This document shows, piece by piece, positions 41,075 to 53,884 of a stretch of DNA of 64,000 nucleotides. Made by a program: the position numbers and the translations under genes. The stretch is from Ophthalmolycus amberensis. Lineage: Eukaryota > Chordata > Actinopteri > Perciformes > Zoarcidae. The stretch covers positions 2,046,001 to 2,110,000 of the forward strand of contig JAFEUB010001038.1 of the NCBI GenBank assembly GCA_024529925.1, given 5' to 3'. Below the pieces are notes generated by a model, which ran no database searches, was not told the origin of the DNA, and saw only the letters and a program-made list of their open reading frames with translations. Position 1 is the stretch's first letter; each line of letters opens with the position of its first letter.

Positions 41075-41250
41075 TGGTGAGCTTCAGATGCTTTCCCCGT
41101 TTTCAGTTATTATGCTAGGCTAAGCTAATTGTCTCCTGGCTCTACCCTATTGACCAGACCGAGACGTGAGAGTTGCATCAATCTTCTCATCTTAACTCCC
41201 GGCTACGAAGTGCATGCATTTCCTAAAATATTGAACTATTGCTTCATCAT
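41075..41250 (+). mobile_element. second copy of the GCTAAGCTAA MITE-like family (half element)
   Basis: CCCGTTTTCAGTTATTATGC, then TAGGCTAAGCTAA, CTGGCTCTA, ATCAATCTTCTCATCT and ATATTGAACTATTGC follow the order of one arm of the foldback family at 48590-49045. It is older and more diverged, with no partner arm next to it. Confidence 0.65.
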
Positions 41251-41966
41251 ATTTGACAGCCACTCCCAAACAGTCTCTTTCTTCCTCACTGCCCTGTGTG
41301 AACGGCCTCTTGGTCTTTTTCACTGGCTCATTTATTCCAATAAGTTCCAACAACTCACCGCGCTAAAGGCTTTTAACGTTGATTTATCGAGCTCGGTCAC
41401 ATTTACGTCTCGTTCTTTACACCTGGAATAGAGATCCGGATTACCTCTGTCCGCGCAGTTGCACTTAAATGCTGTTGTGAGTTGATTGGGGTGTAATCAA
41501 TCTCTATTAAAACCACATCCATCTCACTCCGTACCTGAACCCTCTCACGCGCCTCAGAACACAAACCCTGGGGAATGTGACTGAAGAGACGGTGAAAAAC
41601 AAAAAGGGGGGGGGGGGGGGGGGGGAGTTTAAAAGACAGAAAAACAATTGATACGTAGAGGTGATTCACAAGAGTAATGGCCGGCTGTGTTTTCTCTTTG
41701 ACTGCATACCTGTCTGCTTCTTGCCTCTCCCTCTCTGAGCCCCGTCTCTCTGCCTCTGATCATCTGAGCTGGTCTTAAGCCTCCATCTAAACTGTACCCC
41801 CCCCCCCCCCCCCCCCCCTGATTCCGTCCTCACTGCGAGGCCCGAGAAATCCTCAGCAGATGACTGAGACTGTTCGGCATGTCTCCGTGCTGCTGACAGA
41901 GACAACACGGCTTTCAACGTGAAAACAAGGCTATTTTGAGCAGAGATGGAATGCATGAATTTATAG

Positions 41967-41999
<33 letters not shown>

Positions 42000-42131
42000 C
42001 TCACAGACGTTTTTCTTTGCACTTGTTTGACATTGTTTTCCGAAACCTGTCAACACGGAATGCTTTGTTGAGAACAGCGTGGAGGGAAATGCGAGTGTTT
42101 TGTGCCTGTCACGCTGCTTTTATCCCCGAGA

Positions 42132-42167
<36 letters not shown>

Positions 42168-44100
42168 TATACGCATCGGAAAATAAGTTCCTGTTGATCT
42201 GGATCGCACAGCAGCCATCTTGCATTTGCTAATTTGCCTGTGGCTCACGTCATTTGCTACTAGTAGTTAAATTTAGCACGGTAGAGAGAACAACCAAGTA
42301 TAAGTATACAAACGTACCGAATAGCTACATCAAATACCACTTTCTTTACCAAAGTTACTTTAAGTTTCGATAACTTAACAAATTCAGAGATAATTCAATC
42401 AGTCGGAATACCACCATGAAAAGTAGTACTTAAGTTCAGTACTTGGTTAATTACGGTACATCCACCTCAAACGTTGGCCTGTCTGACACTTTATGAATGC
42501 TGCTGCATGCTAAGGTCTCATAAATTCATTTGGTGAGATCCCAAAATGACAGAACTGAGGTCAAACATGTTCAGCAGCTGAATCTCCACTGATCCGATTC
42601 GGTTTTTTTAAGCAATTCCCTTTCTCGACATGATGCCGTGCCCCTCCGCCTGACCTCGTGTAATCACGTCCGCTCCTCTCTCGCCACCAGTCTGGACCGA
42701 TAAGCTCGCGCTGTTTGCAGGCCTCTCCCCGTCCGTCACACCAATCCAGGCCGGGAACACGGCGAACACATGACTGACAGCGTGGAGCAAGAGATGGAAA
42801 AATAAAGAAACCCGCGCGGGGTCAAGGCTAGCTTTGCGGAAAGAATACTCAATCACACCTCAGGTGTCCGGCAGATTAACAGCTGCCATTATTCATACTG
42901 GACTCCGTGTTGATGTGAGTGAACGTGTCTGAGGAGGAGTGGGTAGCATCACCTCCACGGAGACGGCCGATAAAGGTTTTTAGCCATAATCAAGCGGCAA
43001 AATCGATTCAACAAAGTGCTGCTACTCGGAGAAGTGAAGGTGGGGGGGACTCAATTACCCAGCATGCCGAGGTCAGATGTGTAAAGGGCGAAACGCAAGG
43101 TCAAGCGTTACATTATATCTTCTCCCTCACTCCTATCACTTCCAATTTACTTCATACAAGAGCGCTGTTCTTTCCTCCCCGAGCTCCGGAAGATAATCGA
43201 CAATGAAATTAGGAGTCGGCGGGATGGGGGGGGGGGGGGTTGTGGAGGATGTGACAGGCTCGGGGCTGGTGGGAGATAATCGCAGGTCACAATAACTGGC
43301 AGCCAGGAGAATCTGGCCCCCGGGACCTTCTTCATGGTCGTAATGAGCGTAACCTTGTCTGGCTCGGTAAAGAAAGTCAAATACGTGCGCGCTAACATTT
43401 ACTTTGGGTACGTGGACGCTCGTAAGTAAAAGCTCAATAACATCCCCGCTCTCTCACACTTAACGGAAGCTCAACTCCCCCCCCCCCCCCCACCACCACC
43501 CAGAGCAGTATTGACTCACACACACACACATGGAAGGAGTGTACACCTCCCCAATCATGATAAATCATCCTTTTTCCACTGGCTGTCTCAGCTCAGGGGC
43601 CTGTGACAACAGAGGGAGAAGCTCACCGGCGGCCCGCTTTGACTTTCATGTTACCGGGGCTGCTTTATTTCATCGCGCTCTTTGAGGTTTTGTGCCGCTG
43701 ATTGAAGTCTCTCAGATCATGACTTTAATCATCCCAGTTGATCTTCTTTCTTTTTGTGTAAGGGGGGGGGGGGGGGGGGTAGCTGAACAGCCAGCAAGTT
43801 GAAGCAGTTTAATCTCAAACTTTGTGACACTGAGTCTCAATGTTTTGGCATGTATTGCTTTTCTTTTATTCTTGCAATTGCGAATTCAGGCTGCATTGCA
43901 TTGTGGTCTACGGAGACCGGCGTTGTGTGAGACATTGGTATCTTTGCTGTGGGACTGTTGATCGCCGGAGCAGAGTGCTACATCTAAAGAGAGTACTCAA
44001 TGGGACTGATGCTCACCTTTGTGTGAGACATAGGATGACCTAAAAGGAAAGCATATCAACATTAATCTAAAAATCCAAACGTATATTTTCTTTATTGCAG

Positions 44101-44167
44101 GTCGTCACCAACAGCTGTTCTCTCTGCCGGATCTTCTGGCTCTCCACATTTTGAAAACCCTCTGATG
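44101..44167 (+). other. exon-like segment of unknown origin
   Basis: Flanked by a good acceptor (TTTTCTTTATTGCAG) and a good donor (GATG|GTAAGG). One frame is open across the 67 bases (SSPTAVLSAGSSG then SPHFENPLM); the other two have stops. It adjoins a repeat, so it may be an exonised or accidental transposon piece. No family recognised. Confidence 0.2.
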
Positions 44168-44174
44168 GTAAGGT

Positions 44175-44345
44175 AGGTAAAATACAAACACGTTACCCCT
44201 CTGGCGTAACATACATACTGTCTTTTCAAAATAAAACTTCACAGGAAGTTAGGGTTAGGCAACAAAACACTTAGTTCTGTTTCGGAAAAGAGCGGGGTTG
44301 ACGTTAACTTTACTTTCTGGCGACTCACGTGACGGACGAAGGTCA
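44175..44345 (+). repeat. related GTTAGGGTTAGGCAACAAAAC repeat fragment
   Basis: CAAAATAAAACTTCACAGG, AAGTTAGGGTTAGGCAACA and GGCGACTCACGTGACGGACG follow the order of the family at 14030-14390. Diverged and non-coding. Confidence 0.5.
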
Positions 44346-45722
44346 TCCACTAATGCTACAGAGCTAAATGAGCGCATTCTGTCATTCAAACACGAAGCTG
44401 AGCTCCTATATTTCTGTCGTGGTGGCAGCAGCACGCTGCCGGATGTTCACGGTAGATGCATTTCCTCAATTACCTCAATCATGGGTCTTGGGTTTGCAGT
44501 AGTTGGATGCAACATGTCTATAATAACAAGAAAGAGCATGGCTTCTGCAGAGATGGTATTTCTGCAAACGGCATGCTTTCGCTATCAAAGACCGGCGAAC
44601 GGAGTGATGGCTTTAGTTATTCTTCTCCGTCAGTCCGTCGCAGCTCCCTGAGTGGGACGCCACAGTGCAACAGGACTCGATGAGCTGGGCGCGCGACAGC
44701 CAAGGTCAATCATGGCCTCGTTTGCCGTGAAGCCATTAGCTAATCCCGCTAATGGGCCTGTTCAGAGGCTGTATCTGATTGGGGATTTGCTCTCAGAAGG
44801 CGTGCGACTCAGACTGCAGCGCACTCATGTTAGCACGGGGGCCCGATCCAGGGGGATTGAACGAGCGGGAGGTGAGAAATATCGGGGGCCGAGGTGCGAC
44901 AAATCACACGGAGCGAGGCGGCTCCGGTTCCCGGGAGCAGCGGCTGCGTCCGCAGTGACCGGGCGAGGCCGTGGCGGAGTTTAATACGGCTGTCCACACA
45001 CCGGTTTCTATTCATCCCAGTGGGGACATTTGTTTTTATCGCCGGGGTCAGCAGAGCGAGGGTCCCCGAGGAGCTCGTGAGCCGGCATCCTTGGATTGGA
45101 AGACGACGAGTGTCTCGCCCTGCTTTCCAAGTGAACCGGGAGATTAACCGCAGACCCCGTGCATGTGACACCGGCTCTCCCATTAGCAGGGTCCACGTCT
45201 GTGGCCCTCAAATGAAAGAAGTACAGCAAGGAAAGCTATTGTACCAAATAATCACCTGGATTTTTTAAATCCACGCATCCCTGTTATTTAGAAACGGGGA
45301 ACAAAGGTCTGCACGTAATGCAGGCAGCGCTGCTTACACGTAAATCACCACTCGAACGCCTCGGTAATAGAGAGGCGTACCCGAGAGCCAGTTCCTCAGA
45401 ACTCAACAATACTCCGGGTTATAATTTGCAATTTACGTCTTGCTCTTATAATTGTGATTTTTATCGGGGGGGGGATTCAGCGTTAACGGTCCAGATAAGG
45501 AGGAAATAGAGTTCTGTCGTCTTTCCTTGTTTTGTGCTGACGCCACTTGCAGAATACCGGATGCTCTCTTTCACAGCACAGCACAGCTGGAGGGTCACCT
45601 TGGAGCTGCAAAGACATTTTTGAAAAAAAAAAAAATGCAAGCTATGCAGGTTAAATTTAATCATTTTGTTAAAGACCCATTTTCAAACAGAGACTAAATA
45701 CATAGGATAGGGGAGGATAAAG

Positions 45723-45758
<36 letters not shown>

Positions 45759-48400
45759 TCCACACTTCTATTAATGAATGACAGCAGAGTTACTACAGGG
45801 CCCTCTTCTAGTTCAGCCCCTCCCTGTGGTCTCAGCCCCCCCCCCCCCTGCTATTGGTGCTGTAATAACGATTGTGATAATGAAAAGCGTTAATGGTAAT
45901 GACTGCCATCGGTAATGAGGAAGTTAGGCTCTCGATACATTGCGGATCCTCTCCACTTCCCCTTTGGGTCAATGATACGTGTTGGAGTGTGGATTTATTC
46001 TACGCTGGCCGCTGTAATCTCAGTTTCTAATGGGACTAAACCCGACTGAGGGAAAGACACGGGAGGTTCATCGGAGTCGAGTCCAGACACAAATGAATAC
46101 ATATCAAAGTAATATCCGATTCATGACAGAACACTAATGAGAGTCCCTTCTGCCGCTACGTTAAATGCTAGTAACAGCCACACGTTTTGTTTATTAAAGG
46201 TCAAGCGGCTGTTTTCAGTATTCCAGGCACATCAGGAGCATGACCTCCAGGGTGCAACTGTCTCTTCTCCCTCCAGCCTGAAGCCGGGTCTCTTTTTAAT
46301 TCCCTCTCTTCTCTGCAACATTTAAATTCTGACTCCACGCGCCGCCGCCCTCGGGCCGCTGTCTACAAGGCAGAAAGAAAAAAACACAAGGGCGGTCTCC
46401 TCCTCCATCTTATTGACCCCCCCCCCCCTCCCTCCCTCCCTCCCTCCCTCCTCTCCGCACAGCTAGCACCAACCAATTTGCAGGGCCACCCTCTCAGCGA
46501 GCTGCAATGGTTTCTGGACTGTCAGCGCTTTGAGTCCGTTAGAGACTCGCCGTGCGGAACGCGGCAGGGCGAGTCAGTAAAACAAATTATCCTTATGGGA
46601 AATTAAGGGGAAGGCGTAATTATGATACAATAATCAGTGTGAATGCACCTGCACCAAATGAAGGGAGTTTACTTTGTGACCTAACCATCAACATCCTATT
46701 CGAGCTTAATGGAGAACATTTAATGAGCTCTCTGGAAAATACGTGTATTTAACACCCGGCCCACATTTGGAAGGAGAGAAGCAGCAGCGTGTTTGGGCTG
46801 GGCTTGTTTATGTGGCGTCCTCTCGCCGGGTGAATTGGCGCGGGAGGGCCCAGCGAGACTAGATCGCATCCGAGGAATGCTAATTCCGCCCGGGAGTCTG
46901 CAAGGCTGGAGATGTTGTGATTAAAGACTCGATTTCCCAGAGGGCAGCGCGGCGTGATCACATATTACCTCTGACTGATGGAGCGCCTGCGACATGTGCA
47001 CGCTCCTGCGTCAACACCTGTTAACACGGAGTAGGGAAGCGGGTGAAATATTCCCGTCATGAATTCGGTTGGTTAAGTAGCTGTGTCATGCTTTCAAACT
47101 GCTTCTTCGTGGTTTGGTTTATGTAAGCTGGAAAAGGAGAGGAGGGAGAGGCCTACAGCAGCTCCCGGCTATAAACAGCCAAAGCCCTGAAATGCTGCCA
47201 TGCAGCATTATCTTCACGGAGCAGGGAGCCTCTGCCGTGCATCATCCCAACACGAGTCTCAGAGGGAACGGCTCTTCAGAGCAGCAGGTCCTCGTAATGC
47301 GATTGTGCTTCGCTGCGACGGCACCAACTGCCACTGACGGCGCTTTTCTCTGCTCATTACAATCACGTCATCTGGTCATTTGAACAACCGACTGACAGCT
47401 AGAATAATACATATCTGTTTTTGAAGTTTTGTCATCCTCCAAATCGCATATACTTTCCGGGGTTTTTCCACAGCCTACCATTCATCTGGAGGCTGGCTCC
47501 TCTGACGGCTCCTTGCAGGCAGCATGTGATTGGTATTCATTTCTGCTGCCGGGTTGCTGGCACGGAAACTTGCCCCAGATATGTAATCCATCACGGTGCC
47601 CGCTCCCTTGCCCTTGTTTTTCAGTCAGAGTTATTCTATCATCAGGTGGTGACGCGGATGAAAGCAGGAGCTATTTTCTCTAATTTAGCGGTGCATTATA
47701 TATATACGGAGCCCCAAAACTGACTAGAAGACAGTGTTGAAGCACAGTATAAATAAATCCGTAAATGCTACGAGTATAATTTTTTGTTAACAATTTAAAT
47801 TTAAACTCTCCGATGAGTTTAAATCTGTAAATAAGTAAAGTTATTGGTTTCTGCTCATGGTCACTGAAAAGATTACCATGCAAATATAAATGTGTAATAT
47901 TAGTTTGTTGTCAGACTTTGTTCGAAGTGTCCTTGAACGCACCACGAGTCAGCCCTACACGCCCATGAGACGGGCACACAGGTGATTTCACTCATATAGG
48001 TGATTAGTCAGGACTGTGTGGGTGTGGACGGACTAATTAGCCTCTTTCTAACCCCCTTTTGCACATGTGAAGGGCGGGAAAAACATTACCGATGTTGGTC
48101 CATAGAGTCCAGAGGCCGCGCATAATCACCTAAACTTAAAACTATTCGATAAAACTGGTTTTCGGCAACAACTTTACTGCAAAGAAGTTGAAATGCACCG
48201 ATCTTGCTGGATTCCAGAGAATACCCACACTTGCAGTATTTGCAAGTAGTCAAGTCAATAGCTGCCAACGGAGCCCAGGTGCTCGTAAAGACTGCAAGCC
48301 AGTTTATCAGAGCTCACCGGGACACGTTTGATTAATGAGGCCGTTCTTCATCATCACACAAACACTACGCACGGAACAGTCGCGCTCAGACACTTTGCTT

Positions 48401-48406
48401 TTTATT
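48401..48406 (-). terminator. candidate poly(A) signal for abcb11
   Basis: AATAAA on the minus strand about 1.1 kb beyond the stop, followed by a GT-rich stretch. If used, the 3'-UTR would include the foldback repeat and LINE fragment at 48590-49045. Another AATAAA at 48862-48857 lies inside that repeat. Confidence 0.35.
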
Positions 48407-48589
48407 TAATTCCCACATAAAGCATAAAAAAACAAGAGCATGCAGACCGCATTAAAGTTACAATCCGATGACAGTGAACACAACACGGAGCTGGGAGGAG
48501 GAGAACATCGTATGAACCAATTAAATGTAGTTATTTAAAAACACAGAACTGTTTTAAATGGTTTCTGTCTAATAACTTTTTAAGAAAAG

Positions 48590-49045
48590 GAACCATTTGA
48601 CATTTGGGAAATACACTTATTCGCTTTCTTGCTGAGAGCCAGCAGGTGATTAGCTTAGCCTAACGCTAGCAGCAGCTAGTTAGCTTTGCCTAACGCTAGC
48701 AGCAGCTAGTTAGCTTAGCGTAAAGACTGAAAACAGGGGGAAACCGCTAGCCTGGCTCTGTTAGCGCCTCAAACAGTATAGATAGTGAGCTTTAGAGCTC
48801 ACTGAGCCAGTATAGCTGTTTCAGTCTTTATGCTATGCTAACTAGCTGCTGGATATTTTATTACTTGTGAGCAATGCTGCTGTAATCCTGTAATTTCCCC
48901 ACTGAGGGACTAATAAAGGATTATCTTATCTTATCTTATCTTATCTTATATAGCTTCATAGTTAGCATATAGACATGAGAGGTATCAATGTTTTCATATA
49001 ACTAAGCAAGAAAGCAAAAGGGCTTATTTCTGCAACTATTTCATT
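48590..49045. mobile_element. teleost foldback MITE-like repeat interrupted by a LINE 3' end
   Basis: The outer ends are inverted copies: GAAATACACTTATTCGC then TTTCTTGCTGAG on the left, and its imperfect complement near 49005-49030. An inner inverted pair (TAAAGACTGAAAACAG at about 48720 and CTGTTTCAGTCTTTA near 48820) flanks a central GAGCTTTAGAGCTC. This GCTAGC/TTAGCTTAGC-rich family is widespread in percomorph fish (recognised from memory). A LINE tail sits between CTGCTGG and TAGCTTC, splitting the right arm. Confidence 0.75.
48855..48950 (+). mobile_element. LINE 3'-end fragment with (TTATC)n tail
   Basis: The stretch TGTAATTTCCCCACTGAGGG then ACTAATAAAGGATTATC ends in about five TTATC repeats. 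This is the usual 3' terminus of a fish non-LTR retrotransposon, where a GGGA..AATAAAG motif is followed by a short tandem tail. Only the extreme 3' end is present (5'-truncated). Confidence 0.7.
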
Positions 49046-49521
49046 TAGTCAAAAACGCTGATAAAATTCTATATTTCATATTTAATTATAATACACAAAT
49101 ATTCTGACCACATTTAGCAAGAACAATAGATTCCCTCCGTCACAGTGAGGGTACAGGAAATGGTAACCGTATGTGAAGGTGTAATGTTTGGACATGAATA
49201 ACATAAATAATATTTATACTGGTTTGAAGCAGTAGACTGGTGAATTGTGGGAAACACTTCTGAATAATGCTGCATCATAGATAAACAATTGCCAACATAA
49301 CCCAAAGGCAATTAGTAACTTCCTTACCCCCGATCGGGTGTGCAGCTCACAAAAATAAATACTGTAAGAGCGAACAGGTTCTTTTCTCTAAAAAAAATCT
49401 GAGATGATTCCGGTCTCTGTCCATGCACAGCAATTACATTGCTCCTTAACGTTGGTTTCTCTCGGCTGCCTCGCAAATTGGCCACTCTTCCCTCCCCCCC
49501 CCCCCCCCCCCCCTGAGCACG

Positions 49522-49921
49522 TTAGCTGATTGGTGCTCCCGTGGTAACCAACTTGTAGTAGGCTCCATTCAGTGCCATGAGCTGGTCGTGCGTTCCTTTC
49601 TCAACCACGTAGCCCCTGGACATGACGGCGATGATGTCCGAGTTCTGAATGGTGGACAGGCGATGGGCGATGACGATGCACGTCCGGCCCTCCCTGGCTT
49701 TGTCCAGGGCGTCTTGCACCGTCTGTCGTGACACAAACAACAAACACGAAGCGGTGTTCAGTTCTCCCCACGCAGAAGACACACGCGCCTCGCAATTATA
49801 GCAATTTCACAATCACACGCTGATTCCCATCATTAGAATGTTCCAGTGCATCAGTGCGCCGCAGAGGCCTCTTTGCTCCTCAGCGTGGGTCAGCTGTTTG
49901 AGATGGAAAAGCTACTGCACA

Positions 49922-49955
<34 letters not shown>

Positions 49956-51396
49956 GAGGCTGGTACGAACTGTGCGGCCGCTGGAGATAATCGTAGAGAT
50001 GATGAATGATAATTATGTTAATGATAATAATAATTAACTGCCGACCCGCCTTGCTCTCTGTGCCCCGATGAATGTCAAGCAGCTGCGCTGTACTGTGATG
50101 GGAAGCGTGTGGATTCCACACGCGGCGACGGCGCTGATCAGAGTTTGATGAGGCGTACCTTCTCGCTCTCCGTGTCCAGGGCGGAGGTGGCCTCGTCCAG
50201 GAGCAGGATCTTGGGGTCGCGTATGATGGCCCTGGCGATGGCGATGCGCTGCTTCTGACCGCGAGACAACTGAGAACCCTGGGCACCGACGTTGGTGTTG
50301 TATTTCTGGAGGCAGGAGGAAAAATGATGGTGAGTCAAATCCCCCATTTAAATTGTTTACCAGCAACCAACTGTTGTAGATGGGCCTCTGCGTTCGAGTC
50401 CTCGCCACACACATTCCACACCAGCTGTCCACAGTACCTCAGGAAGCGACTCGACAAAGTCGTGGAGCTGGGCCTTCTTGGCGGCAGAGATGACCTCATT
50501 CAGGCCGATTTCCCGCGAGTTGTCGCCGTATTTGATGTTCTCCTCGATGCTGCAGTCAAACAGGATGGGCTCCTGGGACACGATGCCAATCTTGGAGCGC
50601 AGGAAGGGCACGTTGACGCGGGTCGAGACGTGGCCATCAATCAGCTGCAGGAAACAATTGATTTTACCATTAGGAGAAAGCAATGTAATAACCAAAGACT
50701 GGAAATACAATCCACTTAATGAGCCATCACGACACCGTCTCTGCCGTGATTTCTCTCCTCACTATGCAGAGGTGACGCCGTCCTTTTTAAATCTCAAACA
50801 GGGAATCAGGACTCGGCGTTTCCAAACCACTTCTAACTCAATTAAGGCCATTTGAATGTTTGGCAGCGGTCCCTTACTGGCACGACGGCAAACCTCCATC
50901 CTGGGTGGAGTGCCTCCTTTTTTTAATCCAAAGCACAAAGTCAGCATAAATGTCTGATTTCACTACAGCTGAGCCTCGCGAGAGTGAAGCTGAAAGCAGA
51001 CTATGCATACGACTCATTTCATAACAAGATATCTGACATTTTGATAAAGAGCAGCACTGAACTTTACTAAACCTTGTGTAAAATCAGAGCCCCTTTAAGA
51101 TGAACAATAAAAAACTATATTTTCCCTCCAATTGCGATTATTAAGTAGCATAACATGAGGCACTTTGCATCGAAAGTGCATCTGCAGCGTGTCCTCACCA
51201 CTCGGCCGTGGTCGGGATCATAGAACCTCTCCAGCAGCTGCACGCTGGTGCTCTTCCCGCAGCCGCTGCTGCCCACAAAGGCCAGCGTCTGGCCGGGCTT
51301 CACCGACACGTTCAGCCCATTCAGGACCTGGATGTCTGGCCTGGTGGGGTAGGTGAACTTGCAGTCAATGAACTCGATGTTCCCTTGGAAGTTTTC
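49522..51396 (-). CDS. abcb11: abcb11 exons 25-28: nucleotide-binding domain 2 and C-terminus
   Basis: Walker A GSSGCGKST (about residues 1151-1159), signature LSRGQ (about 1257-1261), Walker B ILLLDEA (about 1277-1283) and IAHRLST switch are all intact, so this half retains the catalytic glutamate. Exon sizes 198, 207, 147 and 201 bp (with stop) match the ABCB pattern. The stop TAA is at 49524-49522, and a 20-base C run on the plus strand (49494-49513) lies just beyond it in the 3'-UTR. Confidence 0.96.
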
Positions 51397-53849
51397 CTGA
51401 AAACACAGCGGAGGGAGGGAGGGGGAGGGGGGGGGGAGGAAGAAATAACAGAACAAAGGTTATAGGTTCCTCCGTGTGTTAGGGTGCCACCTCCCATCCA
51501 CCTCCTCTGGTAATAAGGAGTTTCATTTCACTGAATTGTCTTATGCAGGTTTTTTATTTTTCAAAATGCATCTTTTAGGGCTCTGTGGAGTGTGTTCTTC
51601 TTTTGCATGTACAATATTTAATAGGACTAAAAATCCTTCCTTGTCTCCTCCATCTACACATCTGTCTTTCATGACTAATGCAAAATTAATGAGCAAAGCA
51701 ATAAAGGAATAATAAATTAGACTTTTCATCGTGGAGCGAGCAAGCAGCACTCGTTTTTGTTCATACGCTCAGCGTGCGATGTGGTGGAATAGCAGATAAT
51801 ACGTGGCATAACATATGCCCTCGTACCCATTTATCTCCCTTATCGCTGTAGACGCTGATCTGAGGCACGCGGTCCAGCAGCTGGAAGAAACGCGCCGCTG
51901 AGATCTTGGCCTTGGCGTAGTCTGGCGTGTAGGAGGAGGCTCTGCCGAGGGCCGTGCCGCTGGTGACGATGGCTGAGATGACCCTGCCGGAGAAGCCAAC
52001 ATAATGTACCTAATTATCAATAATCACCTCCCCTGGAACAGTGATTTATGAGAAAAAGAATGCGTTTTTTAAACATTAAAGCATGCAAACATGGCCGAGC
52101 ACGAACCCAAAATACAAGTCTGACCCTGGAAATAAGCATTATGCGCATGTCCCCTTTAAGTTTGGCTGAAACAGCAGTCAGGATAAGGAAGCACACAGAC
52201 CCGACAGCCTTCTCCTCTCACCTGAACACCAAGCTGAAGTGGAGCCCCTCCTGTCGCACCAAGTAGCCTCCGAACCGGTAGGAGGCGGAGTTGGTCAAAA
52301 AGATGACGCACTGGGCGAACCCATAGCAGGCCCCGTACACTTTCGCCTTCTTCAGGGCCGCTTGGTACGGAGCGTCCAGCTGGGCCTCGTACATGTCCAC
52401 AAAAAGCCCCTCTTTCCCCAGGCCTGCGATGGTGCGGATGTTGTTCAGCGCCTCGCCGGAAATCTGCAAGTAAAAGACTCTCGTTGAAGTTCTGGTCCCA
52501 GATTAAACGGCACAGTTAAGACCAGGCAAAAAAATAAGTTGTACTTAATTCCTCAGGTTTTTAACGTGTGAAGACTTATGACAGAGATAAAGCATTTGCC
52601 TCGTTTTTATCTATCTTATCTTATCTTATGCTGCTGCAGAAAGCCAATTTCCCCCATAGGGATCATTAAACTTTCATCTAATCCACTTTATTGGGATGGC
52701 TGGGGTTTACTGCATTGGAATAGATGAGATCGTTTAAAGGAAGTTGACAGTAAATTGATTGCAAACTGTAACATAGTGATTTTTGATCCACTACGTGTTG
52801 TCTGTACCATGACAACAGCTTAGGCCTGGGTGGCCCCAGTAGGTATTGAGCCGGACAGCTCTGTGCCTGGCTTGCCAAATTACAGCAGCAGCTAATAAAA
52901 AGCTACTGTACCGAGAGTTCAGCTGGAGGGCTGCGGAGCCTTTATTCAGTGAGGAGAAAAACTGAAACCTGGAGCCTAAAATAGACAGTGTGCTTAAGCC
53001 GTCAGCTGAAGTCGCCCTCCACCACGAAGTTCATCAGGAATAATGACACGTTGCTTTTGACGCCGAACTCAGAATACTGTGGAACGTTCAAACTGGATGC
53101 TGATGAAGTCGCCAACGACGGGCGAAACCAGATGTTGGTGAAGCTGTGCAGGACAAACAACAATGTCTGACCCGTCCGGCGGTCTCCATCGCCTGCTTGT
53201 CCTCCTTGGCGAACCCCGTTAGCATCTTGGCCTGGAAGGCGCCCGACAGCGCGATGAATGGCAGGAAGCACAGGATGAGCAGCGTGAGCTTCCAACTGAA
53301 GACGAAGGACATGAGGATGGCCACGCCGATGTTGGTCAGAGAGTTGACGATCATGCCGATCTGCGAGCCCGTGGCCTTCGAGGAAGACAAGTGGAAAAGA
53401 ATGGATCGCGTTACTGTGCAAGGTTCAGGTTCTCCTCATGGATTGAACCCCTGCCATGTTTCTACAGTAGCCCAGCACAGACAAACCAAACACTGGCTCT
53501 AGATAGGACCCTTTTGGGCTTTTACCTGAAGGCCATCGTAGTGCAGTTAGATGCAATCTGCAACCTCACCCCTAGAGGGCAGTACATCCCACTCACCGCT
53601 CCTTTTATTTGGCTTGGCGCCGAATATGGGACCGAATTACTTTTCAAAGTCCCTCTCTTCTAAAACTGAGGCCTGAACTCACTCCTTGAACTTGTGAGGC
53701 ATCAGTCGCCAGACGAGTGGTGAGAGCCCCGGGGCTGTTCCTGTGATCGTCAAACCAGCCGACCTCTTGGCCCAGCATGGCTTGGAAGCCGAGCCGCCGC
53801 AACCGGCGCGTCAGCAGCTCTCCGGACTTGGAGAAAGCGTAAGCCTGGA

Positions 53850-53884
<35 letters not shown>

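Larger units (their letters stand above)
37720..48589. other. intergenic region between convergent b3galt1 and abcb11
   Basis: Apart from the repeats and the 44101 exon-like segment listed separately, no gene is seen. Contains (CT)n at 40412-40437, (TG)n at about 41970-41997 and 45724-45754, (CA)n at about 42135-42164, a (CCTC)n tract at about 46429-46452 and several G/C homopolymers between 39060 and 45848. Confidence 0.6.
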
